Assembly (NCBI RefSeq): GCF_002307355.1
Contig: NZ_CP017481.1
Location: forward strand, 3,472,001-3,536,000
DNA: 64,000 nt
Direction: 5' to 3'
DNA from: Pectobacterium polaris
GTDB taxonomy: Bacteria > Pseudomonadota > Gammaproteobacteria > Enterobacterales > Enterobacteriaceae
In this document: positions 21,743 through 32,816 of the stretch, piece after piece
How positions within the stretch are numbered: the stretch's first letter is position 1
Layout: the number at the start of each line of letters is the position of its first letter
Notes under the pieces: model-generated
Told to the model about the DNA's origin: nothing
What the model saw: the letters and a program-made list of their open reading frames with translations, nothing else
The model's database searches: none
Translations under genes and position numbers: made by a program

Positions 21743-23428
21743 TTAGTTTTTTGCCGTAGACGTTGGGCTATAGGCTGGTTCCGCGAGGCGGCACCACTGC
21801 TGATAGCGCTCATAAAGCTGCTGATAACGGGCGACGCGCTGGCTGTCCGGCATTAAGGTGCGCTCTATGCCGCTGGCCATATGCTGCTGTGCCGTTGGGA
21901 TATCGCCGTGAACGCCAGCGGCGACGGCGGCAAAGATCGCGGCGCCCAGTGCACAGCACTGATCGGAGGCGACGATCTGCAAGGGGCGATTCATCACGTC
22001 GGTACAGACCTGCATGATGACGGGGGATTTCCGTGCGATACCGCCCAGCGCTAGCACGTTCTCGACGGGAACGCCCTGATCTTCAAAGCATTCCATGATC
22101 GCGCGCGCGCCAAAGGCCGTGGCAGCAATGAAACCGCCGAACAGCGTGGGGGCATCGGTGCCCAGATTGAGGTCGGTAATCACGCCTTTCAGTCGCTGAT
22201 TGGCGAACGGCGTTCTGCGGCCGTTGAACCAGTCCAGCACGACAGGCAGGTGATCCAGCGTCGGGTTTTCCGCCCAGCTGTGCGTGAGTCGCTCCAGCAG
22301 TTTGGCTTCCATCGCCTGTAATGACGTTTTGAGTTCAGGATGGTCTTTCGCCGCTTCCTGTAACGACCAGCCCAACAGTCGCCCAAACCAGGCGTACATG
22401 TCGCCGAAAGCGGATTGCCCAGCTTCGAGACCGATATAACCGGGAACAACGCTGCCGTCGACCTGCCCACAGATACCGGCGATGGTGCGATCGGCAATGC
22501 GTGCGTCGTCGGCAATCAGAATGTCGCAGGTGGACGTGCCAATCACTTTGACCAGCGTATAAGGTTGTGCGCCTGCGCCGACGGTGCCGACGTGGCAGTC
22601 AAACGCACCGCCCGCCAGGATGACCGTTTCGGGGATGCCGAGCCGCTGTGCCCACTCGGCGGTGATGGTGCCGACCGGCTGTTCGGCGGTCCAGGTATCG
22701 GTAAACAGCGGGTACTGTAATGTCTCGGTCAGGCAGGGATCGAGTGCGTGCAAGAAATCTTTCGGCGGTAGTCCGCCCCAGCTCGGGTGCCAGAGTGATT
22801 TGTGTCCGGCACTGCACCGTCCACGACGAATATCGGCTGGCGCTTGCGTACCGGAAAGCAGGGCGGGCACCCAGTCACACAGTTCGATCCAGGATACGGC
22901 GGCCTGACGCACCGCTGCGTCGTCGCGCGAGACATGCAGGATTTTGGCCCAGAACCATTCGGACGAATAAACGCCGCCGATATAGCGGGTGTAATCCGGG
23001 AACTGGCCGCTACGGCACAGCGCGTTGATGGCTTCTGCTTCTTCTATTGCCGTGTGGTCTTTCCACAGCACGAACATCGCATTGGGGTTGTCGGCAAATT
23101 CGGGGCGTAGTGCGAGGATCTGGCCTTGCTCATCAATCGGTGCAGGGGTTGACCCGGTTGAATCCACGCCAATACCGATGATGTTCTGCCGCTGTTCATG
23201 CGTCAGGCGGGAGACCACGACCTTAACCGCCTGTTCCAGCGATTCAATATAGTCCAGTGGGTGATGTCGGAACTGGTTGTTGGCAGGCTGACAATATTTC
23301 CCCTCGCGCCAGCGGGGGTAGTAGACCACTTCTGTTTCCAACTCTTGCCCGCTTTGGCAGTCAACGGCTAAGGCGCGTACCGAATCACTGCCGAAGTCGA
23401 GACCAATCGTAATAGCGCCCGCACTCAT
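21743..23428 (-). CDS. araB: Ribulokinase
   Basis: The 561-residue product is a FGGY-family sugar kinase. The N-terminal ATPase motif [17 protein letters not shown] and the C-terminal [12 protein letters not shown] are both present. It phosphorylates L-ribulose to L-ribulose-5-phosphate. It is the first gene of araBA and is transcribed away from araF across a 372-bp control region, so AraC and cAMP-CRP control is expected. Confidence 0.96.
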   Translation of the reverse strand: MSAGAITIGLDFGSDSVRALAVDCQSGQELETEVVYYPRWREGKYCQPANNQFRHHPLDYIESLEQAVKVVVSRLTHEQRQNIIGIGVDSTGSTPAPIDEQGQILALRPEFADNPNAMFVLWKDHTAIEEAEAINALCRSGQFPDYTRYIGGVYSSEWFWAKILHVSRDDAAVRQAAVSWIELCDWVPALLSGTQAPADIRRGRCSAGHKSLWHPSWGGLPPKDFLHALDPCLTETLQYPLFTDTWTAEQPVGTITAEWAQRLGIPETVILAGGAFDCHVGTVGAGAQPYTLVKVIGTSTCDILIADDARIADRTIAGICGQVDGSVVPGYIGLEAGQSAFGDMYAWFGRLLGWSLQEAAKDHPELKTSLQAMEAKLLERLTHSWAENPTLDHLPVVLDWFNGRRTPFANQRLKGVITDLNLGTDAPTLFGGFIAATAFGARAIMECFEDQGVPVENVLALGGIARKSPVIMQVCTDVMNRPLQIVASDQCCALGAAIFAAVAAGVHGDIPTAQQHMASGIERTLMPDSQRVARYQQLYERYQQWCRLAEPAYSPTSTAKN

Positions 23429-23800
23429 GCTTTGCTCCTCATTAATCCCAGATCGTTGGTGTTTACGATGGCAGGGATAACGAGAGGCGGTGAGGAGCGG
23501 TTAGCTGGAAGTATGTATTTTTCTGTCGCCAGCAGCCATTTTGTGATGCTGGTCAAAGGTTAATGATTGGTTAAATTCGCTAAATGTATGCACAAACCTG
23601 TCATTGTTCCGGACTGTGATAAAGCTCTACATTCTTACCGAGAATAACGACTAAAACATAAAGCGTCTGAATGCTACTGAGTAAAGGAATTGTGCTAAGT
23701 CAGTGTTTTTCCTTTATCCAGACCGGAAATACCCTACCAGGAACTCGAACTCGTTTCAGCGTTGCTGACGAATGAAAAGATAATTACACCGGAGAACATC
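23429..23800. promoter_or_regulatory. Arabinose control region between araB and araF
   Basis: The 372-bp stretch separates the divergent araBA and araFGH-araC units and holds no gene. TGTGATGCTGGTCAAA (23542-23557) fits the CRP consensus well; TGTGA-N6-TCTAC (23615-23630) is weaker. Two TGCTA elements at 23672-23676 and 23693-23697 are exactly 21 bp apart. That is the helical spacing of AraC I1/I2 half-sites, whose E. coli consensus ends ATGCTA. They lie about 105-130 bp before the araF start codon, suitable for activating araFGH. Confidence 0.6.
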
Positions 23801-24784
23801 ATGCATAAATTCACTAAGGCGCTGGCAGCAATCGGGTTGGCCGCTGTTATGTCACAATCAGCTATGGCAGAGAACTTAAAGCTGGGCTTTCTGGTTAAAC
23901 AGCCGGAAGAACCCTGGTTCCAGACGGAATGGAAGTTCGCTGATAAAGCAGGGAAAGACCTTGGTTTTGATGTGATAAAAATCGCAGTTCCTGATGGTGA
24001 AAAGACCCTGAACGCGATCGACAGTCTGGCGGCTAGTGGCGCGAAAGGCTTCGTTATCTGTACGCCGGATCCGAAGTTGGGGCCAGCCATTATAGCGAAA
24101 GCACGCAGCTACAATCTGAAAGTGATTGCGGTTGATGACCAGTTCGTGAATGCCAAAGGCCAACCAATGGATACCGTGCCATTGGTGATGATGGCGGCCA
24201 CCAAAATTGGCGAGCGTCAGGGTCAGGAACTGTATAAAGAGATGACCAAACGCGGCTGGAAAGTAGAGGAAACCGCCGTGATGGCGATTACCGCTGATGA
24301 GCTGGATACCGCACGTCGCCGCACGTCTGGCTCTATGGACGCGCTGAAAACCGCAGGGTTCCCAGAAAAACAGATCTACAAAGTGCCGACCAAATCTAAC
24401 GATATCCCCGGTGCATTTGACGCCGCTAACTCCATGCTGGTCCAGCATCCGGGCGTGAAAAACTGGCTGATTATCGGCATGAACGACAACACCGTGCTGG
24501 GTGGCGTGCGTGCAACGGAAGGTCAGGGCTTTAAAGCCGCAAACGTCATTGGTATCGGTATCAACGGCGTGGATGCGGTGAGCGAGCTGTCTAAAGGTCA
24601 GGCAACGGGCTTCTTTGGTTCACTGCTGCCGAGCCCAGATATCCACGGTTACAAGAGTATCCAGATGCTGAATGACTGGGTGACCAAAGGCGTTGAGCCG
24701 GAGAAATTCACCGAAGTGACTGACGTGGTGCTGATCACTCGTGACAACTTTAAGGTCGAACTGGAGAAAAAAGGCCTGATGTAA
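23801..24784 (+). CDS. araF: L-arabinose periplasmic binding protein AraF
   Basis: The 327-residue product starts with a Sec signal peptide (MHKFTKALAAIGLAAVMSQS..AMA) that appears identical to the E. coli one as I recall it. The mature protein begins ENLKLGFLVKQPEEPWFQTE and is very close to E. coli AraF throughout. It binds arabinose for the AraGH transporter. CCGGAG precedes the ATG at 23801; an in-frame upstream start at 23762 is unlikely. A long hairpin follows at 24806-24850. Confidence 0.96.
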   Translation: MHKFTKALAAIGLAAVMSQSAMAENLKLGFLVKQPEEPWFQTEWKFADKAGKDLGFDVIKIAVPDGEKTLNAIDSLAASGAKGFVICTPDPKLGPAIIAKARSYNLKVIAVDDQFVNAKGQPMDTVPLVMMAATKIGERQGQELYKEMTKRGWKVEETAVMAITADELDTARRRTSGSMDALKTAGFPEKQIYKVPTKSNDIPGAFDAANSMLVQHPGVKNWLIIGMNDNTVLGGVRATEGQGFKAANVIGIGINGVDAVSELSKGQATGFFGSLLPSPDIHGYKSIQMLNDWVTKGVEPEKFTEVTDVVLITRDNFKVELEKKGLM

Positions 24785-24805
24785 TCACGCCTGATTTCGT
24801 AAAGA

Positions 24806-24850
24806 CGCGGATAACGCCGGTCAGCATGATGCTGGTCGAGGTTATCCGCG
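24806..24850 (+). repeat. Long hairpin between araF and araG
   Basis: CGCGGATAAC (24806-24815) and GTTATCCGCG (24841-24850) form a perfect 10-bp outer stem. An inner CAGCA-TGA-TGCTG adds a second stem. There is no T tract, so a terminator is unlikely. The position after a binding-protein gene suggests 3'-end protection of araF mRNA, as for REP elements after malE. Confidence 0.75.
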
Positions 24851-24880
24851 CTCTACCTGCATCGTTATGAGGAAACAGAC

Positions 24881-26404
<1,524 letters not shown>

Positions 26405-26422
26405 CCGCGAAGGAGCAAAATA

Positions 26423-27409
26423 ATGTCAACGGTTACGTCTGCAACCTCAGAAAAAAAGAAAAACGGCGCGGGATTATCTCGCATTTGGGATAACTACGGC
26501 ATGCTGGTGGTGTTTGCCGTGCTGTTTCTTGGCTGTGCGATTTTCGTCCCCAACTTCGCCTCGTTTATCAATATGAAAGGGCTTGGGCTGGCGATCTCCA
26601 TGTCCGGCATGGTGGCTTGTGGAATGCTGTTCTGTCTGGCTTCCGGTGATTTTGACCTGTCGGTCGCGTCAATAATTGCTTGCGCTGGCGTAGCGACGGC
26701 GGTGGTGATCAATATCAGTGAAAGCCTGTGGATCGGCGTCGGTGCCGGGCTGCTGCTGGGCGTGGCGTTCGGTTTGCTTAACGGGTTTGTGATTGCTCGT
26801 TTGAAGATTAACGCGCTGATCACCACGCTGGCAACGATGCAGATTGCGCGCGGTCTGGCGTACATCATTTCCGATGGTAAAGCGGTAGGGATTGAAGATG
26901 AGCGTTTCTTCGAACTGGGCTATGCCAACTGGCTGGGCTTGCCTGCGCCAATCTGGATCACCATCGGCTGCATGATTCTGTTTGGCCTGCTGCTGAACAA
27001 AACCACCTTTGGCCGTAATACGCTGGCGATTGGGGGCAATGAAGAGGCGGCGCGTCTGGCTGGGGTGCCGGTCGTACGTACCAAAATCATCATTTTCGCC
27101 TTGTCCGGTCTGGTATCGGCGGCAGCGGGGATCATTCTGGCATCGCGTATGACTAGCGGTCAGCCGATGACCTCCATCGGGTATGAGCTGATCGTGATTT
27201 CTGCCTGTGTACTGGGCGGTGTGTCGTTGAAAGGCGGGATCGGTAAAATTTCCTATGTCATAGCCGGTGTGCTGATTTTAGGTACGGTTGAAAACGCGAT
27301 GAACCTGCTGAACATCTCTCCGTTTGCCCAGTATGTGGTACGCGGTCTGATTCTGCTGGCGGCGGTTATCTTCGACCGCTACAAACAGCTGTCGAAGAAA
27401 ACGATATAA
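26423..27409 (+). CDS. araH: Arabinose ABC transporter permease AraH
   Basis: The 328-residue permease of the RbsC/AraH family has about eight to ten hydrophobic segments and the conserved [17 protein letters not shown] and [20 protein letters not shown] precedes the ATG. It forms the membrane channel for arabinose. A hairpin at 27418-27446 separates it from araC. Confidence 0.96.
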   Translation: MSTVTSATSEKKKNGAGLSRIWDNYGMLVVFAVLFLGCAIFVPNFASFINMKGLGLAISMSGMVACGMLFCLASGDFDLSVASIIACAGVATAVVINISESLWIGVGAGLLLGVAFGLLNGFVIARLKINALITTLATMQIARGLAYIISDGKAVGIEDERFFELGYANWLGLPAPIWITIGCMILFGLLLNKTTFGRNTLAIGGNEEAARLAGVPVVRTKIIIFALSGLVSAAAGIILASRMTSGQPMTSIGYELIVISACVLGGVSLKGGIGKISYVIAGVLILGTVENAMNLLNISPFAQYVVRGLILLAAVIFDRYKQLSKKTI

Positions 27410-27417
27410 ATGCCCGT

Positions 27418-27446
27418 GCGGCAGGTGAGTTACCCTGCCGCTTTAT
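27418..27446 (+). terminator. Terminator-like hairpin between araH and araC
   Basis: GCGGCAGG (27418-27425) and CCTGCCGC (27434-27441) form an 8-bp stem followed by TTTAT. It could attenuate read-through from araFGH into araC. Confidence 0.65.
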
Positions 27447-27474
27447 CTCATTACTCGCGTGTACCGGAGGCTCG

Positions 27475-28407
27475 ATGTATCACCGTATGGCGCATGACTC
27501 TCAGCCTAATCCGCTGCTGCCGGGATATTCGTTCAACGCTTATCTTGTTGCAGGTATGACACCGATTCTGGCAGAAGGGCCGCTCGACTTCTTTATCGAT
27601 CGTCCCGATGGTATGAAAGGCTACATCATTAACCTCACCATGAAAGGTCAGGGTCAGGTCTTTGATGGCGATGAGACCTTTTTCTGTAATCCCGGTGACC
27701 TGCTGCTGTTCCCGCCGAAATCGAAGCATTTTTATGGTCGTTCATCTAGCAGCGACTGCTGGTATCACCGCTGGGTCTATTTTCGCCCGCGTGCCTACTG
27801 GGCTGACTGGTTGGAATGGCATACCAAAAGCAGCGGTATTGGTCGCATGAGCCTGCCGAATAACCAACTGCTGCTGGAATTCGACAGACTGTTTGCCAAT
27901 ATCGAGCAGACCCAGCGTTCCGGGCGTCGTTTTTCAGAAGAATTGGGTATGAATCTGCTGGAACGACTGTTGCTCCGCGCGATGGAAGAAGATCCGCAAA
28001 GCCCGCAGAAGATTATGGATCCGCGTGTGATAGAGGCCTGCCAGTTTATTACCAGCAATCTGGCTGGTGAGCTGCGTATTGACGAAGTCGCGCGGCACGT
28101 TTGTCTGTCGCCTTCTCGGTTGGCGCATCTGTTCCGTGAACAGGTAGGCATTAACATTCTGCGCTGGCGTGAAGATCAGCGCGTGATTCGCGCCAAACTG
28201 TTATTGCAGACGACGCAGGAATCTATCGCCAACATTGGTCGCGTGGTGGGGTATGACGATCAGCTGTATTTCTCACGCGTGTTCCGTAAGCGTGTCGGCG
28301 TTAGCCCCAGCGATTTCCGCCGTCGCAGCAGTGAAATCAACTATCCGGCAGCCAAAACGCTGCCCGTGGCGTGGGAAGAACGGATGCCCAGCGCCGTGAG
28401 CGGCTAG
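27475..28407 (+). CDS. araC: Arabinose operon regulator AraC
   Basis: The 310-residue product aligns with E. coli AraC (292 residues). The N-terminal arabinose-binding cupin arm region ([32 protein letters not shown]) is followed by two HTH motifs ([23 protein letters not shown] and the [15 protein letters not shown] region). CCGGAGG precedes the ATG. The gene follows araFGH in the same direction rather than facing araBAD as in E. coli, so arabinose uptake and regulator synthesis may be linked. Confidence 0.95.
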   Translation: MYHRMAHDSQPNPLLPGYSFNAYLVAGMTPILAEGPLDFFIDRPDGMKGYIINLTMKGQGQVFDGDETFFCNPGDLLLFPPKSKHFYGRSSSSDCWYHRWVYFRPRAYWADWLEWHTKSSGIGRMSLPNNQLLLEFDRLFANIEQTQRSGRRFSEELGMNLLERLLLRAMEEDPQSPQKIMDPRVIEACQFITSNLAGELRIDEVARHVCLSPSRLAHLFREQVGINILRWREDQRVIRAKLLLQTTQESIANIGRVVGYDDQLYFSRVFRKRVGVSPSDFRRRSSEINYPAAKTLPVAWEERMPSAVSG

Positions 28408-28521
28408 TGAACTAAAACGAATCAGATTCCCCTGGCTATTATCCCTCTCTGCAATCTGGCGGATGACGGGTATATACTGAGTGAGAAATCACAAAGTCAA
28501 AATAAGCTAAGGGGAATCGTC

Positions 28522-29568
28522 ATGAGTGAGACCGTTCGTGTTGGACTGCTGGGCTATGGCTATGCCAGTAAGACATTCCACGCGCCGTTGATTGCAGGTA
28601 CGACGGGTATGGAGCTGGTGGCCGTGTCCAGCAGCAGTGCTGAAAAAGTGCATGCAGATTGGGCAAATCTGCGAGTAGAGAAAGACCCTCAGGCGTTATT
28701 TAACGATCCCGATATTGACCTCATTGTTATTCCTACCCCCAATGACACGCACTTCCCGCTGGCGAAACAGGCGCTGGAAGCGGGCAAGCATGTCGTCGTC
28801 GATAAACCGTTTACGGTGACGTTGTCACAAGCATATGACTTGGGTGCCATCGCCGACCGCGTCGGAAAAATGCTTTCTGTTTTCCATAACCGCCGTTGGG
28901 ACAGCGATTTTCTGACGCTGAAACAGCTGCTGGCGGCGGGAACGTTAGGAAATGTGGTGTATATGGAATCGCATTTCGATCGCTTCCGCCCCGAAGTGCG
29001 TCAGCGCTGGCGGGAAGACGGCAGCGAAGGCAGCGGGATTTGGTACGATCTTGGGCCGCACTTGCTGGATCAGGCGCTGGAGCTGTTTGGCTTGCCAGTG
29101 GCGATTCAGGTCGATATGGCACGGTTGAGACCTGGCAGTAAGGCAATTGATTATTTCCACGCGACGCTGATTTACCCGCAACGCCGAATTGTCCTGCACG
29201 CCAGCATGCTGGTGGCAGCAGCGTCTGCCCGTTATATCGTGCATGGCACACGCGGCAGCTTTGTAAAATACGGCCTTGACCCACAGGAAGATCGCCTGAA
29301 GGCGGGTGAGCGCCCACCGCTGGCCGACTGGGGGCAGGATAAGCACGATGGCGTGCTGACGCTGTCTCGCGATGGCATAACGGCGGAGCAAACGATCGCC
29401 ACGATTCCAGGTAATTATCCGGCTTACTATGCGGCAGTGCGCGATGCGCTGACGGGTAAAGGCGAAAACCCCGTCAGCGTGCATCAGGCGATTCAGGTGA
29501 TGGAACTGATCGAGCTAGGGCTGCTTTCCCACGAGCAGAAAAAAGCCGTCACGCTGAAAAATAGCTAG
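28522..29568 (+). CDS. ydgJ: Gfo/Idh/MocA-family oxidoreductase YdgJ
   Basis: The 348-residue product is a clear orthologue of E. coli YdgJ. The N-terminal Rossmann motif GLLGYGYASKTFHAPL is followed by the family EKP-like motif DKPFTVTLSQA, and a C-terminal oxidoreductase domain with YIVHGTRGSFVKYGLDPQE. The substrate is unknown. AAGGGGAAT precedes the ATG. In E. coli it is a near neighbour of cnu; here the arabinose island lies between them. Confidence 0.94.
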   Translation: MSETVRVGLLGYGYASKTFHAPLIAGTTGMELVAVSSSSAEKVHADWANLRVEKDPQALFNDPDIDLIVIPTPNDTHFPLAKQALEAGKHVVVDKPFTVTLSQAYDLGAIADRVGKMLSVFHNRRWDSDFLTLKQLLAAGTLGNVVYMESHFDRFRPEVRQRWREDGSEGSGIWYDLGPHLLDQALELFGLPVAIQVDMARLRPGSKAIDYFHATLIYPQRRIVLHASMLVAAASARYIVHGTRGSFVKYGLDPQEDRLKAGERPPLADWGQDKHDGVLTLSRDGITAEQTIATIPGNYPAYYAAVRDALTGKGENPVSVHQAIQVMELIELGLLSHEQKKAVTLKNS

Positions 29569-29612
29569 ATTTACCGCGTTTTATTCCAGATAGTTAATGG
29601 TTTGTTTAAACA

Positions 29613-29630
29613 GGCGATCTTAGGATCGCC
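29613..29630. repeat. Palindrome, left copy of a related pair
   Basis: GGCGATC and GATCGCC form a perfect 7-bp stem with a 4-base loop. The core resembles the palindrome at 29825-29844. Confidence 0.7.
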
Positions 29631-29824
29631 CTAGACTGCTGAGAAAATCAATCGAACGGTGATAATGGTCGAGGGTAAAAATGCGGTACATGCGTCTTTT
29701 TACGTTCGATTTACGATGTTCGGAAGGCGCTTCTGATGCCTTTATCTCATTACCACCGTTTTCTGTCTGTAAACAGATTTATCGGCTCAGATTTCTGGAT
29801 TCACATTTAGTCATAGATAACTTT

Positions 29825-29844
29825 GGGCGATCCTCGGATCGCCC
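29825..29844. repeat. Palindrome, right copy of a related pair
   Basis: GGGCGATCC and GGATCGCCC form a 9-bp stem with a 2-base loop, followed by GTCTTGTT. It lies about 55 bases before the YfeH-like start codon. Confidence 0.7.
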
Positions 29845-29898
29845 GTCTTGTTAGGGTGTTCATTCGGCTGATAACAGGCTAGGGGAAAGGTGTCGGGG

Positions 29899-30891
29899 AT
29901 GGGGTGGTTACAACGGTTACGCATTGATAAATTCTTATTGGTTCTGATTTTTGTGGTGGTGACGGCGTCGGTTCTTCCGGCTGAAGGCTCCGTGAAGGTT
30001 TTCTTTGAGCATCTGACCACTGCGGCGATTGCTCTGCTGTTCTTTATGCACGGCGCGAAGCTATCGCGTGAAGCGATTACCACTGGCATGGGGCACTGGC
30101 GTTTGCATCTGGTGGTGTTTGCCAGCACGTTTATTCTGTTCCCGCTGCTGGGAATCGGCATGAGTCTGCTGTCGCCCGTTGTACTGACGCCGACCTTGTA
30201 TCTGGGCTTCCTCTATTTGTGCGCGCTACCGGCGACGGTGCAGTCAGCGATTGCTTATACCTCAATGGCGGGTGGTAACGTCGCAGCGGCGATTTGTAGC
30301 GCCTCGGCATCCAGTATTTTGGGCGTATTTCTCTCGCCGATTCTGGTCGGTTTGCTGATGCATACGCAAGGAGGAGAAACGGATACGCTGCACGCTATTG
30401 GTTCTATTATCATGCAGTTAATGGTGCCTTTCGTGATTGGCCATCTGTCTCGCCCGTTGATTGCCAAGTGGGTTGAACGTAACCGTAAGCTGATTAATAT
30501 CACTGACCGGTCATCGATTCTTTTGGTGGTGTATGTCGCCTTCAGCGAGGCGGTTGTGCAGGGGATTTGGGGACAGATCAACGTCTGGTCATTGCTCGCC
30601 GTTGTCGGTTGTTCGATAGTGCTGCTAGCGATTGTGCTGGTGGTGAATACGCTGGTCGCCCGTAAGCTGGGCTTTAATACTGCCGATGAAATCACCATCG
30701 TATTCTGCGGTTCGAAGAAGAGTCTGGCTAATGGGATCCCGATGGCAAACGTGCTATTTCCTGCCGCTGCGGTTGGTGCGATGGTGCTGCCGCTGATGAT
30801 TTTCCATCAAATCCAGCTGATGGTCTGCGCCGCGCTGGCCCAGCGCTATGCCAAGCGGATAAACAAGGAACAGGATACGCCCCGTCAGTAA
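29899..30891 (+). CDS. yfeH: YfeH-like bile acid:sodium symporter family transporter
   Basis: The 330-residue product matches E. coli YfeH (332 residues) with about ten hydrophobic segments and the shared motifs TTAAIALLFFMHGAKLSREAI, TVQSAIAYTSMAGGN and ITIVFCGSKKSLANGIPMAN. It is a putative inner-membrane carrier of the SBF/DUF4137 group with unknown substrate. The start is ambiguous: GTG 29890 behind AGGGG, or ATG 29899 behind AAAGG with eight-base spacing, which I prefer. Confidence 0.9.
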   Translation: MGWLQRLRIDKFLLVLIFVVVTASVLPAEGSVKVFFEHLTTAAIALLFFMHGAKLSREAITTGMGHWRLHLVVFASTFILFPLLGIGMSLLSPVVLTPTLYLGFLYLCALPATVQSAIAYTSMAGGNVAAAICSASASSILGVFLSPILVGLLMHTQGGETDTLHAIGSIIMQLMVPFVIGHLSRPLIAKWVERNRKLINITDRSSILLVVYVAFSEAVVQGIWGQINVWSLLAVVGCSIVLLAIVLVVNTLVARKLGFNTADEITIVFCGSKKSLANGIPMANVLFPAAAVGAMVLPLMIFHQIQLMVCAALAQRYAKRINKEQDTPRQ

Positions 30892-30920
30892 AAGGTTATC
30901 GTTCTCTCGCATCATACAAA

Positions 30921-30950
30921 ACGCCCTCGGTCTACACAGGCCGAGGGCGT
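30921..30950 (+). terminator. Terminator after the YfeH-like gene
   Basis: ACGCCCTCGG (30921-30930) and CCGAGGGCGT (30941-30950) form a perfect 10-bp stem, preceded by AAAA and followed by TGTCATTTG. The T tract is imperfect. Confidence 0.75.
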
Positions 30951-31098
30951 TGTCATTTGTAACAAACACTTGTAACTCCACGGAAACACAAGAAATAATC
31001 TATTACAGTGATAGTTTCAGAGGGGTGTTACTTTTTTGTTGCGTTACGTTATAACAATAGTCGCTCATCGAGATGTGTTGGCGATAGAGCAAGACACA

Positions 31099-31117
31099 GT
31101 TAATGATAATTATTATT
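31099..31117 (+). promoter_or_regulatory. Putative Fur box upstream of the SnoaL-like gene
   Basis: GTTAATGATAATTATTATT matches the 19-bp Fur consensus GATAATGATAATCATTATC at 16 positions by hand alignment. It lies 17 bp before the ATG at 31135, placed to block transcription when iron is plentiful. A possible -10 TATAAC lies at 31050-31055. Confidence 0.7.
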
Positions 31118-31134
31118 TTGAGATCGAGGGAAAT

Positions 31135-31596
31135 ATGTTTAAAAAAACGGTGTTAACTTTAGCGATGTTAGGGACGCTGGCTTCTGCATCTGTGCAGGCT
31201 GCTCAGGGTGCACAATGCGTAAAAACCAGTCAAAAAGAGATTGCGTCGTTATTTGACCGTTGGAATGCATCGCTGAAAACGGGCGATGCGAAGCAAGTTG
31301 CGAAAAACTATGCGTCAGACGCGGTGCTGCTGCCAACGCTGTCCGATCAACCGCGTACGACTGACGCAGAGCGTATTGATTACTTCGAACATTTCCTGGC
31401 GAAAAAGCCGGTTGGTAAGATTGACACCAGCACGATCCGCATCGGCTGTAATAAGGCCGTTGATACCGGAACCTACACCTTCACATTCGGTGATGGTAGC
31501 GTAGCCAAAGCGCGCTATACCTACACTTACGCTTGGGACGTGAAACAGAAGCAGTGGTTGATTACGTCGCACCACTCCTCAGCAAACCCAAGCTGA
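31135..31596 (+). CDS. Secreted SnoaL/DUF4440-like protein
   Basis: The 153-residue product starts with a Sec signal peptide (MFKKTVLTLAMLGTLASASVQA, cleavage near residue 22). The remainder looks like an NTF2/SnoaL-fold domain of the SgcJ/EcaC type: EIASLFDRWNASLKTGDAKQVAKNYA.., then YTYAWDVKQKQWLITSHHSS at the end. Two cysteines (near residues 27 and 102) could form a disulfide. Family members include binding proteins and isomerases, so no function is assigned. AGATCGAGGG precedes the ATG. The upstream Fur box suggests induction by low iron. Confidence 0.8.
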   Translation: MFKKTVLTLAMLGTLASASVQAAQGAQCVKTSQKEIASLFDRWNASLKTGDAKQVAKNYASDAVLLPTLSDQPRTTDAERIDYFEHFLAKKPVGKIDTSTIRIGCNKAVDTGTYTFTFGDGSVAKARYTYTYAWDVKQKQWLITSHHSSANPS

Positions 31597-31630
31597 TCTC
31601 TGTAATTTATCTTTAACAAGTACGTATCAA

Positions 31631-31657
31631 ACGGCTAACGGAAGTTAGCCGTTTTTT
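31631..31657 (+). terminator. Rho-independent terminator after the SnoaL-like gene
   Basis: ACGGCTAAC and GTTAGCCGT form a 9-bp stem with a 4-base loop, followed by a T run. Confidence 0.92.
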
Positions 31658-31675
31658 GTGTGCTGATGATAAAAA

Positions 31676-32692
31676 TTACTGCGTAGCACCGCGTTTGCGC
31701 AGAACCTTTTCGCGTAGTTGCTGCTTTTCCTGCTCGCTGATAAACGCAATGTTCAGGCCGTTTTCCTGCGCTTTGCGCGTTTCTACCGCCGTCAGGCCAG
31801 CAAGTGGGGCTGCGACCTCATATTCGTGACGAATCTCTATGCCCTGAACTGCTGGGTCGTCCGTATTAATAGTTGCAGGAATTTCATAACGCAGGAAGTG
31901 GATCAGCGGATGTTTATCCAGTGTTTCCACGGTACTGGTTTGAATATTAGAGGTTAGGCAGGATTCAATGCCGATCCCATGCTCCGCCATGTGCGTCATC
32001 AGGCGAGGATCGATAATGGCGGTGACGCCGTGCCCGATGCGCTCTGCACCCAGATGGTTAATCGCTTGCCAGATACTTTCTGGCCCAGCCGCTTCCCCCG
32101 CATGAACGGTGATATGCCAGCCGGCATCGCGAGCTTGTCGGAAATGAGAAGTAAACTGCGCGCCAGGATGGCCCAACTCATCACCCGCCAGATCGAGTGC
32201 GACGATGCGATCGCGTTGCGACAGCAGGGCGTCCAGCTCTTGCTGGCAGGCCTCAGTGCCGAATGTCCGACTCATGATGCCAATCAGACGGATATCGGTA
32301 TCGAAATCACGACTGCCAGCAGTAATACCGTCGATCACGGCTTCAACAACGCCAGCAATCGGCAGTTTATGATTCATCGCCATATAGTAGGGAGAGAAAC
32401 GCAGTTCTGCGTAATCCAACCCGGCTTTCATGGCATCTTCAACGTTCTCGTAAGCCACGCGGCGGCAGGCATCCAGTGAACCGAGTACGGCTACGCCCCA
32501 GTCGAGCTTTTGTAAAAAGCTCAGTAAGTCAGGTTCATTCTTGGTGACTTGGACGTGAGGGCGGAGCGTGTCAAGATCGCTGGCAGGTAATGCAATATTG
32601 TACTGGCGGCCTAACTCCAGAATACTCTGGGCGCGGATATTGCCATCCAAATGGCGGTGGATGTCTGTCAATGGTAAGCGAGAATCAATCAT
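31676..32692 (-). CDS. add: Adenosine deaminase
   Basis: The 338-residue product matches E. coli Add. The zinc motif is in [13 protein letters not shown], the catalytic region is [18 protein letters not shown] ([16 protein letters not shown]), with [11 protein letters not shown] and [10 protein letters not shown] following. It deaminates adenosine and deoxyadenosine to inosines in purine salvage. It is a single-gene unit facing the SnoaL-like gene. Confidence 0.96.
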   Translation of the reverse strand: MIDSRLPLTDIHRHLDGNIRAQSILELGRQYNIALPASDLDTLRPHVQVTKNEPDLLSFLQKLDWGVAVLGSLDACRRVAYENVEDAMKAGLDYAELRFSPYYMAMNHKLPIAGVVEAVIDGITAGSRDFDTDIRLIGIMSRTFGTEACQQELDALLSQRDRIVALDLAGDELGHPGAQFTSHFRQARDAGWHITVHAGEAAGPESIWQAINHLGAERIGHGVTAIIDPRLMTHMAEHGIGIESCLTSNIQTSTVETLDKHPLIHFLRYEIPATINTDDPAVQGIEIRHEYEVAAPLAGLTAVETRKAQENGLNIAFISEQEKQQLREKVLRKRGATQ

Positions 32693-32816
32693 AATATTAT
32701 TGTCTGATTACTGTTTTTCGTACGACAAAGTATAAAAAGAAATCGTGGTAAATAGCTAATTGTTACCGTCGAAATTCATGTGTTATGGACAATCATTGAG
32801 CAAAAACAATCTGTTA

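Larger units (their letters stand above)
29569..29898. other. Intergenic region between ydgJ and the YfeH-like gene
   Basis: These 330 bp hold no gene. Two related palindromes flank most of it: one with GGCGATC/GATCGCC arms at 29613-29630 and a longer one with GGGCGATCC/GGATCGCCC arms at 29825-29844. The first may terminate ydgJ, although neither is followed by a clean T tract. Confidence 0.5.
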
